Assembly: GCF_005889735.1 (NCBI RefSeq)
Contig: NZ_VCKY01000100.1
Location: forward strand, 1-36,986
Length of the DNA stretch: 36,986 nucleotides
Direction of reading: 5' to 3'
Origin: Nonomuraea turkmeniaca
GTDB lineage: Bacteria; Actinomycetota; Actinomycetes; Streptosporangiales; Streptosporangiaceae
Of this stretch, positions 23,324 to 31,012 are shown piece by piece. The notes under the pieces were generated by a model. That model was not told the origin of the DNA and searched no databases. It saw nothing but the letters and a program-made list of their open reading frames with translations. The position numbers and the translations under genes were made by a program. Every line of letters begins with the position of its first letter. Within the stretch, counting starts at the first letter, position 1.

Positions 23324-23870
23324 TCACAACCGCTCACGCAAACGCAGATACTCGCGCCCCGCCTCGGTGATCGCGACGTACCGCTTGAGGTCGAACTCGT
23401 CGTACGTCTGCCCGTGGTCCTGAGGGATCGCATTGAGCCCGCGTGGATCGACCGGTTCGACGAACCCCATGGCATCGAGCCGGTCGAGCTCCATCTGCAA
23501 CTTCCGGTCCTGCCTGTACCGGGCGGGCACGGGCCCCCTCCCCCGCGAGCCGCCGCAAATGGTCCCACTCGTACTTGGTCACCAGCCCGCTCAAGGCCAC
23601 CTGCAGCGCCCGCACCTCGGACTCCAGCACCCGCTGTTTGGCCTCGGCCCTGTCCAGCCGCGCGCTGACTCCACCGGCTCCGACGGAGAGATCGGTGATG
23701 GAGTACGGCGAGGCCGCGAAGCAGACACCGGCCAGCAACGCGGCGGCCAGCGCCACCTCGTGCACCTCAAGCCGATGCGTCACCAAGCCGAGCGGGATCG
23801 CCACGACGTAGGCCAGGTAGACGATCGTCAGCAGGACCGCGAGGACCGCACCGACGCGCCGCATCTTCAT
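23324..23870 (-). pseudogene. Frameshifted two-helix membrane protein with C-terminal helix-turn-helix-like tail
   Basis: ATG 23870 starts a frame with two membrane helices (VGAVLAVLLTIVYLAYVVAI, HEVALAAALLAGVCFAA), then a coiled coil (RLDRAEAKQRVLESEVRALQ) and TKYEWDHLRRLAGEG. One extra G in a G-run near 23535 shifts the frame. In the other frame the protein continues ARYRQDRKLQMELDRLDAMG and ITEAGREYLRLRERL to the stop at 23324, a winged-helix-like ending. Without the shift the product would be about 180 residues. The indel lies in a homopolymer, so a sequencing error is possible. Confidence 0.75.
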
Positions 23871-23976
23871 GACCCGAGTGTGAGCGCCTCAGCCTGCCAG
23901 GGGAAGGCGGGGTCCGCTCCTTGCCCAGGCTGGGAGACCTGTAGACGGCAGGCCGGGCCCGGTCGCCGACAGATTT

Positions 23977-24008
23977 CATGTGACTCTCATCTCATCACCA
24001 TGTGACTC
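23977..24008. promoter_or_regulatory. 10-bp direct repeat upstream of the ATPase-domain gene
   Basis: CATGTGACTC occurs at 23977-23986 and again at 23999-24008, 22 bp apart (about two helical turns), ending 46 bp before the start at 24055. Equal face and promoter position suggest a regulator site; none is known. Confidence 0.42.
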
Positions 24009-24054
24009 CAAGGATGCTCCACGACTCTGGTCCCAAAGGGGAAGAGGGGGTGTC

Positions 24055-24459
24055 ATGACCGCGGTGTCGGATCTGGCCAGGGAGTCGTCGCACGTCACGG
24101 GCCGTACGTTGCGGGAGTCGGTGGAGGCGTTCGTGGCCGGCTGGGGCAAGCACACGGCGATCCCGGTCGAGGTATGGGCGCTGCCAAAGCGTGCGGTGCC
24201 CGACGAGGCGGCCGGCCTCGCGTTCGCGGTGCTCGTCGACGCGCTCTCCGCCGTAGAGCAGGCCACGTACGTGTCAATGGCGCTGACCGCTGGGGAAACG
24301 TTGAGGCTGACCGTGTGCGACGACGGGTCGGGGCTCGCCTCGCGGGAGGTTCTCGACCACGGCGACCTGCGCGCCCGCGCCGCAACATTGGGCGGGCGGT
24401 ACGACATCGCCTCATCGACCGGCGACGGAACGACCATCACGCTGGAGTTGCCGCTGTGA
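24055..24459 (+). CDS. Stand-alone histidine-kinase-like ATPase domain protein
   Basis: A 134-residue protein; ATG 24055 follows GGGGAAGAGGGGG. The sequence has an N box-like helix (GLAFAVLVDALSAVEQATYV), then LTVCDDGSGLAS (G1-like DxGxG) and LRARAATLGGRYDIASSTGD with a TTITLELPL ending, as in the ATPase domains of NarL-type kinases. The dimerisation helix is absent, and the canonical N-box Asn appears replaced (VLVDAL), so kinase activity is doubtful. It may be the surviving C-terminal part of a kinase or a separate regulatory ATP-binding protein. Confidence 0.75.
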   Translation: MTAVSDLARESSHVTGRTLRESVEAFVAGWGKHTAIPVEVWALPKRAVPDEAAGLAFAVLVDALSAVEQATYVSMALTAGETLRLTVCDDGSGLASREVLDHGDLRARAATLGGRYDIASSTGDGTTITLELPL

Positions 24460-24835
24460 GCCCAGGCCGCATCCCGGCGGCCATGCCCGGCACCGCCAGG
24501 CATCCGAGGACGCCCAGCCGGAATTCCACCGTGACCACCACGACGTCCCCCTGCGCGGCCAGGCGGCGCGGGTCGTAATCGGCTCCCCTGCCCGCGACCA
24601 ACCCGCCGCCGTGCACCCAGACCATCACGGGCTTGCGCTTGCCGCGCCTTCTCGGGGACGGTGACGTCGAGCGTCAGGCAGTCCTCGGCGTCGCCGGCCT
24701 CGGTGGGGTTCCCGCTCTGGACGCCGGCGTGCCGGAGGCCGTCGCGGGCGCGACGCCCCGCCCACCTGGCCACCGGGTGCATGGGCCGAGTACCCGGACG
24801 GGCCGCGGGGCCTTGCGGCCCCAAGGCCGTCGCGA
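24455..24835 (-). pseudogene. N-terminal relic of a type-B carboxylesterase
   Basis: One minus-strand frame gives PVARWAGRRARDGLRHAGVQ, SGNPTEAGDAEDCLTLDVTV and PEKA; a shift then gives MVWVHGGGLVAGRGADYDPR, RLAAQGDVVVVTVEFRLGVL and GCLAVPGMAA. These are the EDCL and HGGG (oxyanion) blocks of carboxylesterase/lipase family proteins. The sequence stops before the GESAG nucleophile, so the catalytic Ser and two thirds of the enzyme are gone. It abuts the LamG gene end (24838) and the ATPase-domain gene. Confidence 0.77.
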
Positions 24836-24837
24836 TT

Positions 24838-26673
24838 TCAGCCGATGGGAGCCGTCATGATGCTCTTGATCTGCTCCGGCGTCAGGGCGGCGTCGTAGGT
24901 GCGGACCTCGTCGATGACCATGCCGTTCAATGAGCCGTAGGGATAGTCCTGCCCGATGACCAGCCGATCCGGATCACTGTAGAGCCCATTGGTGCTCCCG
25001 GCGTAACCGACCGGCTGGCCGTTCACGTAGAGGCGAATCTGGCTGCCGTCGTAGGTGGCGGCCAGATGGGTCCACGTGTCGACCGGCAGGACCTGCAGCC
25101 CGACGACGTGCCCGTTGCCCACCCAGGCGGACGGCGCGTCATCAGGCCAGTCTGCGACGTACATAAAGAATCCGTTGCGCGACAGCGCCTCCAGGCGGCG
25201 GGCGTTCGTCTTCGGCTTCACCCAGGCCGACAAAGTCACCTTCCCCTGCGAGGTCAGGTTGGGCACGATGGCGGTCGCGGCGTAACCGAAGGCCAGCGCC
25301 GTGCCGTACTTCCCGCTCACCCAGGACGGGTTGGTGGCCGTGCCGGTGTGGCCCCGGCCGGATGAGTCGCCCAGCGCCGTGCCGGTGCCCTCGTTCAGTC
25401 CGTAGGCGCCCACGAGCGTTGTCTGGAGATTGGGCGGCGCCTCGATGAAGGCGGAGACGACGGCGGACCTGGTGCTGACGTTTCCGGTGGTGTCCACCGC
25501 CAGCGTCGCGTAATAGTAGGTGGCGCGAGCGGGCACATGGTCGGTGAGCTCCGTCGTCGTCCCCGCGACGCGGGCGACCAGCGTCGCCGCTGACGGAGTG
25601 AAGGCGCGCGTCGCCGACCGGTGGAGCTGGACCTCGGTGACGCCCCGCTCGTCGTAGGCGCCGCTCAGCCGCACTTGGGCCCAGCCATCGTGGGGGTACA
25701 CCGTCACCGTTGGCGCCGTCGGCGGGCAGTCCGGTTTGGTGACCCTTCCTCCGACCATCTCCGATGGCTGGCTGGGCTGGCCCAGAGTGTCCAGGGCCAC
25801 GACCCGGTATTGGTAGATCGCGTTGCGGTAGACGCAGCCCGGGGTCCAGGTCAGCCCGGTCACTGTGGCGACCAGACTGAGCGCGTCCACAGGGTCCTCC
25901 GGATAGGCGACCTGGTGGATCTCGTATGCCGAGATGCCGTGATCGTCGGAGGCGGCCGGCCACGACAGCTGGATCGTGCCCGTGCTGAGGTCGGCCGAGG
26001 CCGCGGGAGCCATGGGCCGCTCGTCCACGACGACCGCCTTCAGCATGTCCTGCTGGAGCTCCTCATCAGTCAGCCCGCGCCGGTAGACGCGCACCTCGTC
26101 GACGATCGCGTCAGAACAGGACTGGCCGATCTTCAGTGGACCGGAGTCGTAGTCGACGGCCCCCGTCACCGGGAGCGCCTCGCTGGCCCGGTAGAGGCCG
26201 TCGAGCACGTAGCGCAGCGTGCTCCCGTCGTACACGAGCGCCAAGTGGAGCCAGCCTCCGGAAAGGTCGCCGGTCGACTCGCCGTCGTGGTCCTGGCCGC
26301 CCGTCCTGACGCCCCAAGTCTCCCCCATCCAGTAGGAGTTGCCCTTGGCCGCGAAAATCGGGCAGTAGCCGTCGGGCTTGATCCAGGCCTCCACCGTCAG
26401 CCCGCCTGATGTGCGCAGGCTCGGCGCGTCCGGCACCGTCAGGATCTGGTCCAGTTCCCCGATGCGCAGCCCCTTGCCGTACTTGCCGTCCACCCACTGC
26501 GGGTTCGCGACGGTCCCGTCATTGCCGTTGCCCGACAAATCGTGAACGGTCGTCCCCGATCCTTCTTCCATCCCGTAGGCGGCCACCAGATCCGCGTCTG
26601 CCGACGCCGGTGTGGCCACCAGAAGCGCTGCTACTACGAAAAACCCCGTGATGACACGGCATAAACCATGCAC
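24838..26673 (-). CDS. Large secreted LamG-FN3-FN3-LamG protein
   Basis: A 611-residue protein from GTG 26673, preceded by GGGGAGAAA. After a signal peptide (GFFVVAALLVATPASADA), a LamG/concanavalin-like domain (about 25-205) reads LVAAYGMEEGSGTTVHDLSG to IVDEVRVYRRGLTDEE. Two fibronectin type III domains (about 220-415) follow, then a second LamG domain (about 425-605) reading LVGAYGLNEGTGTALGDSSG to VIDEVRTYDAALTPEQ. The two LamG copies are related, so internal duplication is likely. Such proteins bind surface or environmental glycans; there is no catalytic domain. Confidence 0.9.
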   Translation of the reverse strand: MHGLCRVITGFFVVAALLVATPASADADLVAAYGMEEGSGTTVHDLSGNGNDGTVANPQWVDGKYGKGLRIGELDQILTVPDAPSLRTSGGLTVEAWIKPDGYCPIFAAKGNSYWMGETWGVRTGGQDHDGESTGDLSGGWLHLALVYDGSTLRYVLDGLYRASEALPVTGAVDYDSGPLKIGQSCSDAIVDEVRVYRRGLTDEELQQDMLKAVVVDERPMAPAASADLSTGTIQLSWPAASDDHGISAYEIHQVAYPEDPVDALSLVATVTGLTWTPGCVYRNAIYQYRVVALDTLGQPSQPSEMVGGRVTKPDCPPTAPTVTVYPHDGWAQVRLSGAYDERGVTEVQLHRSATRAFTPSAATLVARVAGTTTELTDHVPARATYYYATLAVDTTGNVSTRSAVVSAFIEAPPNLQTTLVGAYGLNEGTGTALGDSSGRGHTGTATNPSWVSGKYGTALAFGYAATAIVPNLTSQGKVTLSAWVKPKTNARRLEALSRNGFFMYVADWPDDAPSAWVGNGHVVGLQVLPVDTWTHLAATYDGSQIRLYVNGQPVGYAGSTNGLYSDPDRLVIGQDYPYGSLNGMVIDEVRTYDAALTPEQIKSIMTAPIG

Positions 26674-27160
26674 TGTGCTTTCTCCCCGTCTATCTCAATG
26701 GGCCCCCTGGGATAGACGATACTCACCAGAGGGGGGCGTATGAGGGTGTCCTAAAGGTAAGTCAGCCAGTCGTACATCACGAACGCCGGATAATGAGCGG
26801 TTGCGTAGATGGGTAGTGACGGCGCCTGGCTCTGACCTACAGGCCCCCACAACGCCTGCCAGGTGTTCGCATGCAAGGGGCGCTCCGGCTGCGGCCCAGA
26901 GGAGCTCAAGGCAATGCTCCACCCCTGCGAGCACGAACTCGGCAGGCGTCCGAGCCATCCCGCAGACGGGATGATCTAGCACGGCTTCATCTCAGTACCG
27001 CAAATGGCAGGCGCGATCAGCGCTGCTTCTCACCGACATTTCTGACCACTCTCAGCCGTCTGTGCTGCCCAAACTCGCCGACGTAATCAGGGTGTCCCTA
27101 CCTGCGGTTCGGGGGCGTACGGGATGGGCGCTGAGGCCTGCGCTTCCTAGATTTTCCCGT
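26674..27160. other. 487-bp gap without a recognised gene
   Basis: The promoter of the LamG gene must lie in the first 100 bp. A minus-strand open frame near 26695-26982 (DHPVCGMARTPAEFVLAGVE) looks coding-like but lacks a ribosome site and matches nothing I know. It may be old transposon or gene debris. Confidence 0.35.
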
Positions 27161-27600
27161 ATGGATCGGCTGACTCGCTGGACAGTGCTCGCCGCCGGAA
27201 CCGCCCTCTCACTCGTGGCCGCGCACGGCCGGTGGGAGGTGGCCGGGGCGGCATGGGTCTATCTGATCCTGCTGTTACGGTTCTCCCGCACCAGCAGGGC
27301 CCTGCCGGCGATGGCGCTCGCTGGCCGCCACCCAGCACGACAACCTCCCGCTGCTCCGGCTCACCTCGGTGACCGGTAGCTACGGCGTCAGCTTTCTCAT
27401 CACCTGGTTCGCCGCCGTCGGCAATCACCTCTGGCAGGACGGGTTCGCCTGGCGGCGGGTGGCGCCCTTGGAGCCGTGCTGGCCCTGGTGCTCGTCGGCG
27501 GAAGCATGCGCCTCGCATTCGCGGCGCCCGCTGGAGAGACCGTACGGGTGGCAGGGGTCAGCCCGGCCCGCTCGGCCCTTGAGGCGTCCAACAGAGCCGC
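27161..27600 (+). pseudogene. Relic of an apolipoprotein N-acyltransferase-like gene
   Basis: ATG 27161 starts MDRLTRWTVLAAGTALSLVA, AHGRWEVAGAAWVYLILLLR and FSRTSRAL, the N-terminal helices of Lnt-like proteins. The sequence then jumps to LAATQHDNLPLLRLTSVTGS and YGVSFLITWFAAVGNHLW in another frame, and again to ALVLVGGSMRLAFAAPAGET and VRVAGVSPA. About 100 residues are deleted at the first joint, and the whole nitrilase domain with the catalytic Glu-Lys-Cys is missing. It cannot be functional. Confidence 0.72.
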
Positions 27601-27652
27601 GGCTGGGCGATCATGGTCTGGCGAGGCCGCCGCGCGCCCGCCCTGGGCTCGT

Positions 27653-28030
27653 TCAGCCGGCCACTGGTATCCGCGGACTCTCTCGATGTGCTCGATTCGC
27701 GGCCATCAGCCCATCGAGTGCGTCGCGCGTGCGTATGAGGTCGGTGATGTGCTCGGAGAGCCGGTCGCGCTCCTGCGCCATCCGCTTCAGCGCGGCGTCG
27801 GAATTCTCCATGCTGGGCGTATCAACGCAAGGCAGCAGTTCGGCGATGGTGCGGCTGGACAGACCTGCGGCATACAGCCGTTGGATGAACGTGACCCGGT
27901 CAACCTCATCGTCCGTGTAATGCCGCTGCCCGCTGGGGCTGCGGGTGCTGGTGAGCAGCCCCTGCTCTTCGTAATACCGCAGGGACCGGACGCTGACTCC
28001 GGTCCGAGACGCGAGCTCCCCGATGCGCAC
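27653..28030 (-). CDS. MerR family transcriptional regulator
   Basis: About 125 residues from GTG 28030, with GGGAGGCGAT before it. The intact MerR start VRIGELASRTGVSVRSLRYY is followed by EEQGLLTSTRSPSGQRHYTD, IQRLYAAGLSSRTIAELLPC and a dimerisation helix (RMAQERDRLSEHITDLIRTR). It lacks the Cys or His clusters of metal sensors. It is divergent from an Old Yellow Enzyme gene 116 bp away and so probably regulates it, as is common for MerR/NADH:flavin-oxidoreductase pairs. The relic at 16500-16860 is a close relative. Confidence 0.92.
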   Translation of the reverse strand: MRIGELASRTGVSVRSLRYYEEQGLLTSTRSPSGQRHYTDDEVDRVTFIQRLYAAGLSSRTIAELLPCVDTPSMENSDAALKRMAQERDRLSEHITDLIRTRDALDGLMAANRAHRESPRIPVAG

Positions 28031-28098
28031 ATCGCCTCCCGGCTGTGATCTGCGGCACAACATCTTGCCTCTGACATGGATGTGAGGTTCTAGCGTAA

Positions 28099-28127
28099 CC
28101 GTTGTGCCCGAGACCCGGGCACAACGG
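28099..28127. promoter_or_regulatory. 12-bp perfect inverted repeat directly before the OYE ribosome site
   Basis: CCGTTGTGCCCG (28099-28110) and CGGGCACAACGG (28116-28127) pair perfectly around AGACC. AAGGAG follows at once (28128-28133). In RNA it would be a stable hairpin abutting the ribosome site; as DNA it has the form of a dimeric operator, separate from the usual MerR site between -35 and -10. Confidence 0.65.
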
Positions 28128-28146
28128 AAGGAGAAGTCCTAACGTG

Positions 28147-29217
28147 ATGACCCTTTTCAACAGCTACCAGCTCGGCGACCTGACACTGCCCAACCGGGTG
28201 GTGATGGCCCCGATGACGCGGATCCGGGCCGCCGCCGGCGGTCTGGCGACGCCGTCGATGGCGACGTACTATGCCCAGCGAGCGACGGCCGGGCTGATCG
28301 TGACCGAGGGTGTGCAGCCGAGCTTGATCGGACAGTCCAATCCGGGTACGCCGGGACTGCATACCGATGAGCAGGTCACCGCGTGGCGCCAGGTGACCGC
28401 TGCCGTGCACGCCAACGGCGGCCGAATCTTCGCCCAGATCATGCACGGCGGACGGGTCTCGCATCCCGACACCACCGGCATGCAGCCGGTCGCGCCTTCG
28501 GCCATCCCCGCCGTCGGCGATGTGTTCACCCCAACCGGGCCCCAGCCCGCGCCGATGCCGCGTGCTCTAGAGACGACCGAAGTGCCTGAGCACGCCCAGT
28601 CGTACGCCCAGGCCGCCCGCCGCGCCGTCGACGCCGGCTTCGACGGCGTCGAGCTGCACGGCGCCAACGGTTATCTGATCTCGCAGTTCCTCTCCTCCAA
28701 TGGCAACCTGCGCACGGACCGCTACGGAGGTTCGGTGGCCAATCGGATCCGGTTCGCGGTCGAGGCGGCCGCCGCGACCGTCGAGGCCGTCGGCGCGCAC
28801 AGGTCCGGCATCCGTCTCTCCCCTGGCGCGACGTTCGGGGGGTTGCGGGAGACCGACATTCCCGAGCTCTACACCGCGCTGCTGACCGAGCTTGCCCGCC
28901 TCGGCCTGGCCTACGTCCATCTCGAAGCCACCACCGACGAGGAGACGCTGGTCCGCCTGCGCCGCGCGTGGCCCGGCACCCTCATCATGAACCCGACGGT
29001 GCCGATGTCACCCAAGCAGACCGGGCGGGACGACGCTGGCCACTGGCTCGGGCTGGGGGCAGACCTCATCAGCTTCGGACGCGCTTTCCTCGCCAACCCC
29101 GACCTGGTTGAACGGCTGCGTAACGGACTCCCGATCGCTCCCGTCGACGAGGCCACGTACTACCAAGGCGGTGACGCGGGTTACCTGACTTACTCGACGT
29201 ATCAGTACACAGCCTGA
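28147..29217 (+). CDS. Alkene reductase, Old Yellow Enzyme family (NADH:flavin oxidoreductase)
   Basis: A 356-residue TIM-barrel flavoenzyme. ATG 28147 (or GTG 28144) follows AAGGAGA. Family marks in order are LPNRVVMAPMTRIRA, AQIMHGGRVSHPD (substrate His region), AAGFDGVELHGANGYLISQF then LSSNGNLRTDRYGGSVANRI (FMN/active-site block), and GADLISFGRAFLANPDLVER (phosphate site). Length and motifs match NemA/OYE reductases, which reduce activated alkenes, quinones or nitro compounds with NAD(P)H. It is divergent from a MerR regulator. It is intact and likely a detoxification enzyme. Confidence 0.94.
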   Translation: MTLFNSYQLGDLTLPNRVVMAPMTRIRAAAGGLATPSMATYYAQRATAGLIVTEGVQPSLIGQSNPGTPGLHTDEQVTAWRQVTAAVHANGGRIFAQIMHGGRVSHPDTTGMQPVAPSAIPAVGDVFTPTGPQPAPMPRALETTEVPEHAQSYAQAARRAVDAGFDGVELHGANGYLISQFLSSNGNLRTDRYGGSVANRIRFAVEAAAATVEAVGAHRSGIRLSPGATFGGLRETDIPELYTALLTELARLGLAYVHLEATTDEETLVRLRRAWPGTLIMNPTVPMSPKQTGRDDAGHWLGLGADLISFGRAFLANPDLVERLRNGLPIAPVDEATYYQGGDAGYLTYSTYQYTA

Positions 29218-29299
29218 ATGCGTATCTACCGACCTCGGCGGCCCCCACGCGTTCCCGCTCACCGTCTGGGCCGCCTTCACCCGCCCGGCACCGGACAGC

Positions 29300-29362
29300 G
29301 CATCCGCTCACCCTACGGTGTGGCGTGACCGTCGATCCTGCCAGCGGCGTGCTGCGCAACCG
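29300..29362 (+). pseudogene. Relic of an antitoxin/Fic gene junction
   Basis: CATCCG, then CTACGGTGTGGCGTGACCGT and the following bases (29313-29362), repeat the overlap of the antitoxin end and Fic start at 34091-34168, lacking 12 bp and with only a few mismatches. It encodes the same GVA stop / TVDPASGVLRNR reading. Nothing else of a toxin-antitoxin locus remains here. The space 29363-29520 shows no gene. Confidence 0.7.
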
Positions 29363-29521
29363 CGTGCCCGTCGCGATGATCAGAATGCCGTGCCACCGGC
29401 GTCATGCCACCTCGTCTACGGATAACGCGTCCCGCCGATTCTTTCTCTAGCCAAGCTAATCACCAACGACGCGCGACCTGCGTATTTACGCCTTACCGAG
29501 TGACCGCGCAAGCAAAAGAAC

Positions 29522-29552
29522 TTGCGCTCTCATCGGCCTCCCATGCTACGGT
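29522..29552 (+). promoter_or_regulatory. Candidate promoter of the tRNA-like region
   Basis: TTGCGC (29522-29527) is followed after 19 bp by TGCTACGGT, that is an extended -10 (TGc + TACGGT, 29547-29552). TACGGT is a common actinobacterial -10 form. The spacer is slightly long. Transcription would start near 29559, ahead of the tRNA-like segments. Confidence 0.42.
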
Positions 29553-29604
29553 TTCGATCAGTCAAGCCCCTCCGAAATCCACTGTCCCGCCGGGCTCGGA
29601 GCGG

Positions 29605-29960
29605 GTACGGGTCGAATGGCGTCGGTTATCTCTTTCTGTAAAAAGATCGCAGCCGTTGCCACTTCTCACCTCCGTATCCGCTCCTGGTTCGTCGGTCTTC
29701 GGTGCGGTTCGGTGAGGGCACGGGTCGAAGTTCGTCGGTTACCACTTCTCATGGGGTTGTTGCAGGTTCGAGTCCTGCCTGGGGCGAACGCTCTGGTAGC
29801 TCAATTGGCAGAGCACCAAACGCCGGTGGACATCCCACATCCGTGTCTTCTCCGAACCACACCGATCCACTCGTCAGCCCTGTCGGGAGCACGCGTCGAA
29901 TTCTGTCGATTACCCACACAGGTAAAGGTTCGACTCCTTTCTGGCCCACTCATGGGCCAG
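29605..29960 (+). other. Degenerate tRNA-like array
   Basis: Three units share a TCGA-6nt-TCG[AG] D-arm-like hairpin: 29612-29625, 29725-29738 and 29896-29909. The second continues as a near-canonical tRNA 3' half: anticodon arm ACCAC/TTCTCAT/GGGGT (29741-29757, anticodon CTC, one mismatch), 4-nt variable loop, T arm GCAGG/TTCGAGT/CCTGC (29762-29778) and CTGGGGC G (29779-29786). A textbook D arm (TAGCTC-AATTGGCA-GAGC) lies at 29797-29814 without a matching 3' half. Another T arm AAAGG/TTCGACT/CCTTT is at 29924-29940. None folds as a complete tRNA because acceptor strands do not pair. tRNA arrays on mobile elements of actinomycetes show such mixtures. Confidence 0.5.
29941..29960 (+). terminator. 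Hairpin at the end of the tRNA-like array
   Basis: CTGGCCCA (29941-29948) pairs with TGGGCCAG (29953-29960) around CTCA. The left arm is also the 3' acceptor-like part of the last tRNA-like unit. It would close a transcript begun near 29559. No T tract follows. Confidence 0.48.
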
Positions 29961-30124
29961 AATGCCCAGGTCGGCTGGGTACCCGGCAGGAGCCCCACAT
30001 CCGACGTACCGGCGTAGGCGTGCCTGAGCGCCCGCACTGGGCGTTGCGGCGCTCCCCGCATCACAGGTGCTGCCGCTGGAGTCGGCCGCGCGGTGAGGCG
30101 CAGCCCCCGTCACGGGAATGCGAC

Positions 30125-30487
30125 CTAAATGATTCTGATCTTGTAAATCATATGCATTGGGCCGTTGATCCCATCCGCGGTGTCAAAGCCCCAGAGGGTC
30201 CACTTTGGAATCAGCAAAGCCCTGGAAGGCCCTCCTAAGTCATCGATGTATTCGATCGCCACATTGTTGTTCCCGGGGGAGATGTAGTCGACACCATAGA
30301 TGGCCACGCTCATCGTGCCGCCGTTAGCGAAGCAATGACGGTCCAGACCATTTCGAATAATCAGGAATTCACGTATGTCTTTCCGGTTGCAGTCTACGTG
30401 GTTGATAGCGAATGCGGGGCTGGGAAGGGCCACCATGACCGCCAGCGCGGCGGCACAGCCGGCGAGGACCTTACGGAGGTACGACAT
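30125..30487 (-). CDS. Secreted antifungal AFP1-like protein (beta/gamma-crystallin, killer-toxin-like fold)
   Basis: About 120 residues from ATG 30487, with AGAAGG upstream. The signal peptide (VLAGCAAALAVMVALPSPAF A) is followed by INHVDCNRKDIREFLIIRNG, HCFANGGTMSVAIYGVDYIS and GNNNVAIEY; the C-terminus reads LIPKWTLWGF then IYKIRII. This closely follows the mature Streptomyces tendae chitin-binding antifungal AFP1 (INRTDCNENSYLEI, CFANAGTMPVAIYGVNWVES, LQKWGSW, LSIRIY), as remembered. Both Cys of the conserved disulfide are present. It probably acts outside the cell on fungal chitin; activity is not shown. Confidence 0.86.
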   Translation of the reverse strand: MSYLRKVLAGCAAALAVMVALPSPAFAINHVDCNRKDIREFLIIRNGLDRHCFANGGTMSVAIYGVDYISPGNNNVAIEYIDDLGGPSRALLIPKWTLWGFDTADGINGPMHMIYKIRII

Positions 30488-30505
30488 CATAGCCTTCTCT
30501 TTCCG

Positions 30506-30539
30506 GGGGAGCGTATATCGCACAGGGGAGCGTATATCG
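30506..30539. promoter_or_regulatory. Exact 15-bp tandem repeat in the AFP-like gene promoter
   Basis: GGGGAGCGTATATCG occurs at 30506-30520 and again at 30525-30539, 19 bp apart (near two helical turns). The core CGTATATCG is AT-rich in a GC-rich region. The repeat lies 19-52 bp upstream of the start at 30487, so it covers the promoter or start point of transcription. It is a probable tandem regulator site. Confidence 0.55.
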
Positions 30540-31012
30540 GGCCTGAACTTACAAAACAGTCCACTTCCCTGCTCATTTCTTGCTCACCGGAGTACTCGCG
30601 CGCTCCGCTTGACGGGGGACGACAATCCGATCTCAGCCTGCACCTGCCCCCTCCCGACGGACGTGATGTAACGACCCACTACCCGCCCACCTGGCCCGCG
30701 GCTCCGCCCCGTCCTGGCGGTCTACATGACAGGGCCGACGGGCAGAAGCCGGACCCCGGGCACATGGCTGCATGACAAGATCGATTCCGTCGTCTGCGGT
30801 GGTCCGCCATACGGTCTCGGCGTCCGGGGGCGGCCTCGCCGTACAGCAGCTCCTGGAGATAGTTCCGATCCCCGTCGAACCCGCGACGCGGGAGCGACCC
30901 AATAGCTCCCGCCCGGTCCGCACCCACCGTAACCTGCGCCTTTTACGGCGACTCGAAGCCGTATCAGAGCGATGTCAGCTCCGTGTTGGGTCGCGGGGCC
31001 ACGATTCTCGGC
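30540..31012. other. 473-bp gap with coding-like debris
   Basis: Two minus-strand frames around 30760-30900 spell RRGFDGDRNYLQELLYGEAA and AETVWRTTADDGIDLVMQ, which read like one broken gene with a frameshift. I do not recognise the family and no start or end is intact. Nothing else is supported before the CPBP gene. Confidence 0.35.

Noticed and set aside
29716..29786. Considered as an intact tRNA-Glu (anticodon CTC)
   Set aside because: Anticodon arm and T arm fit, but the 5' acceptor strand does not pair with CTGGGGC and the D arm lacks U8 and the GG pair, so it is only tRNA-like.
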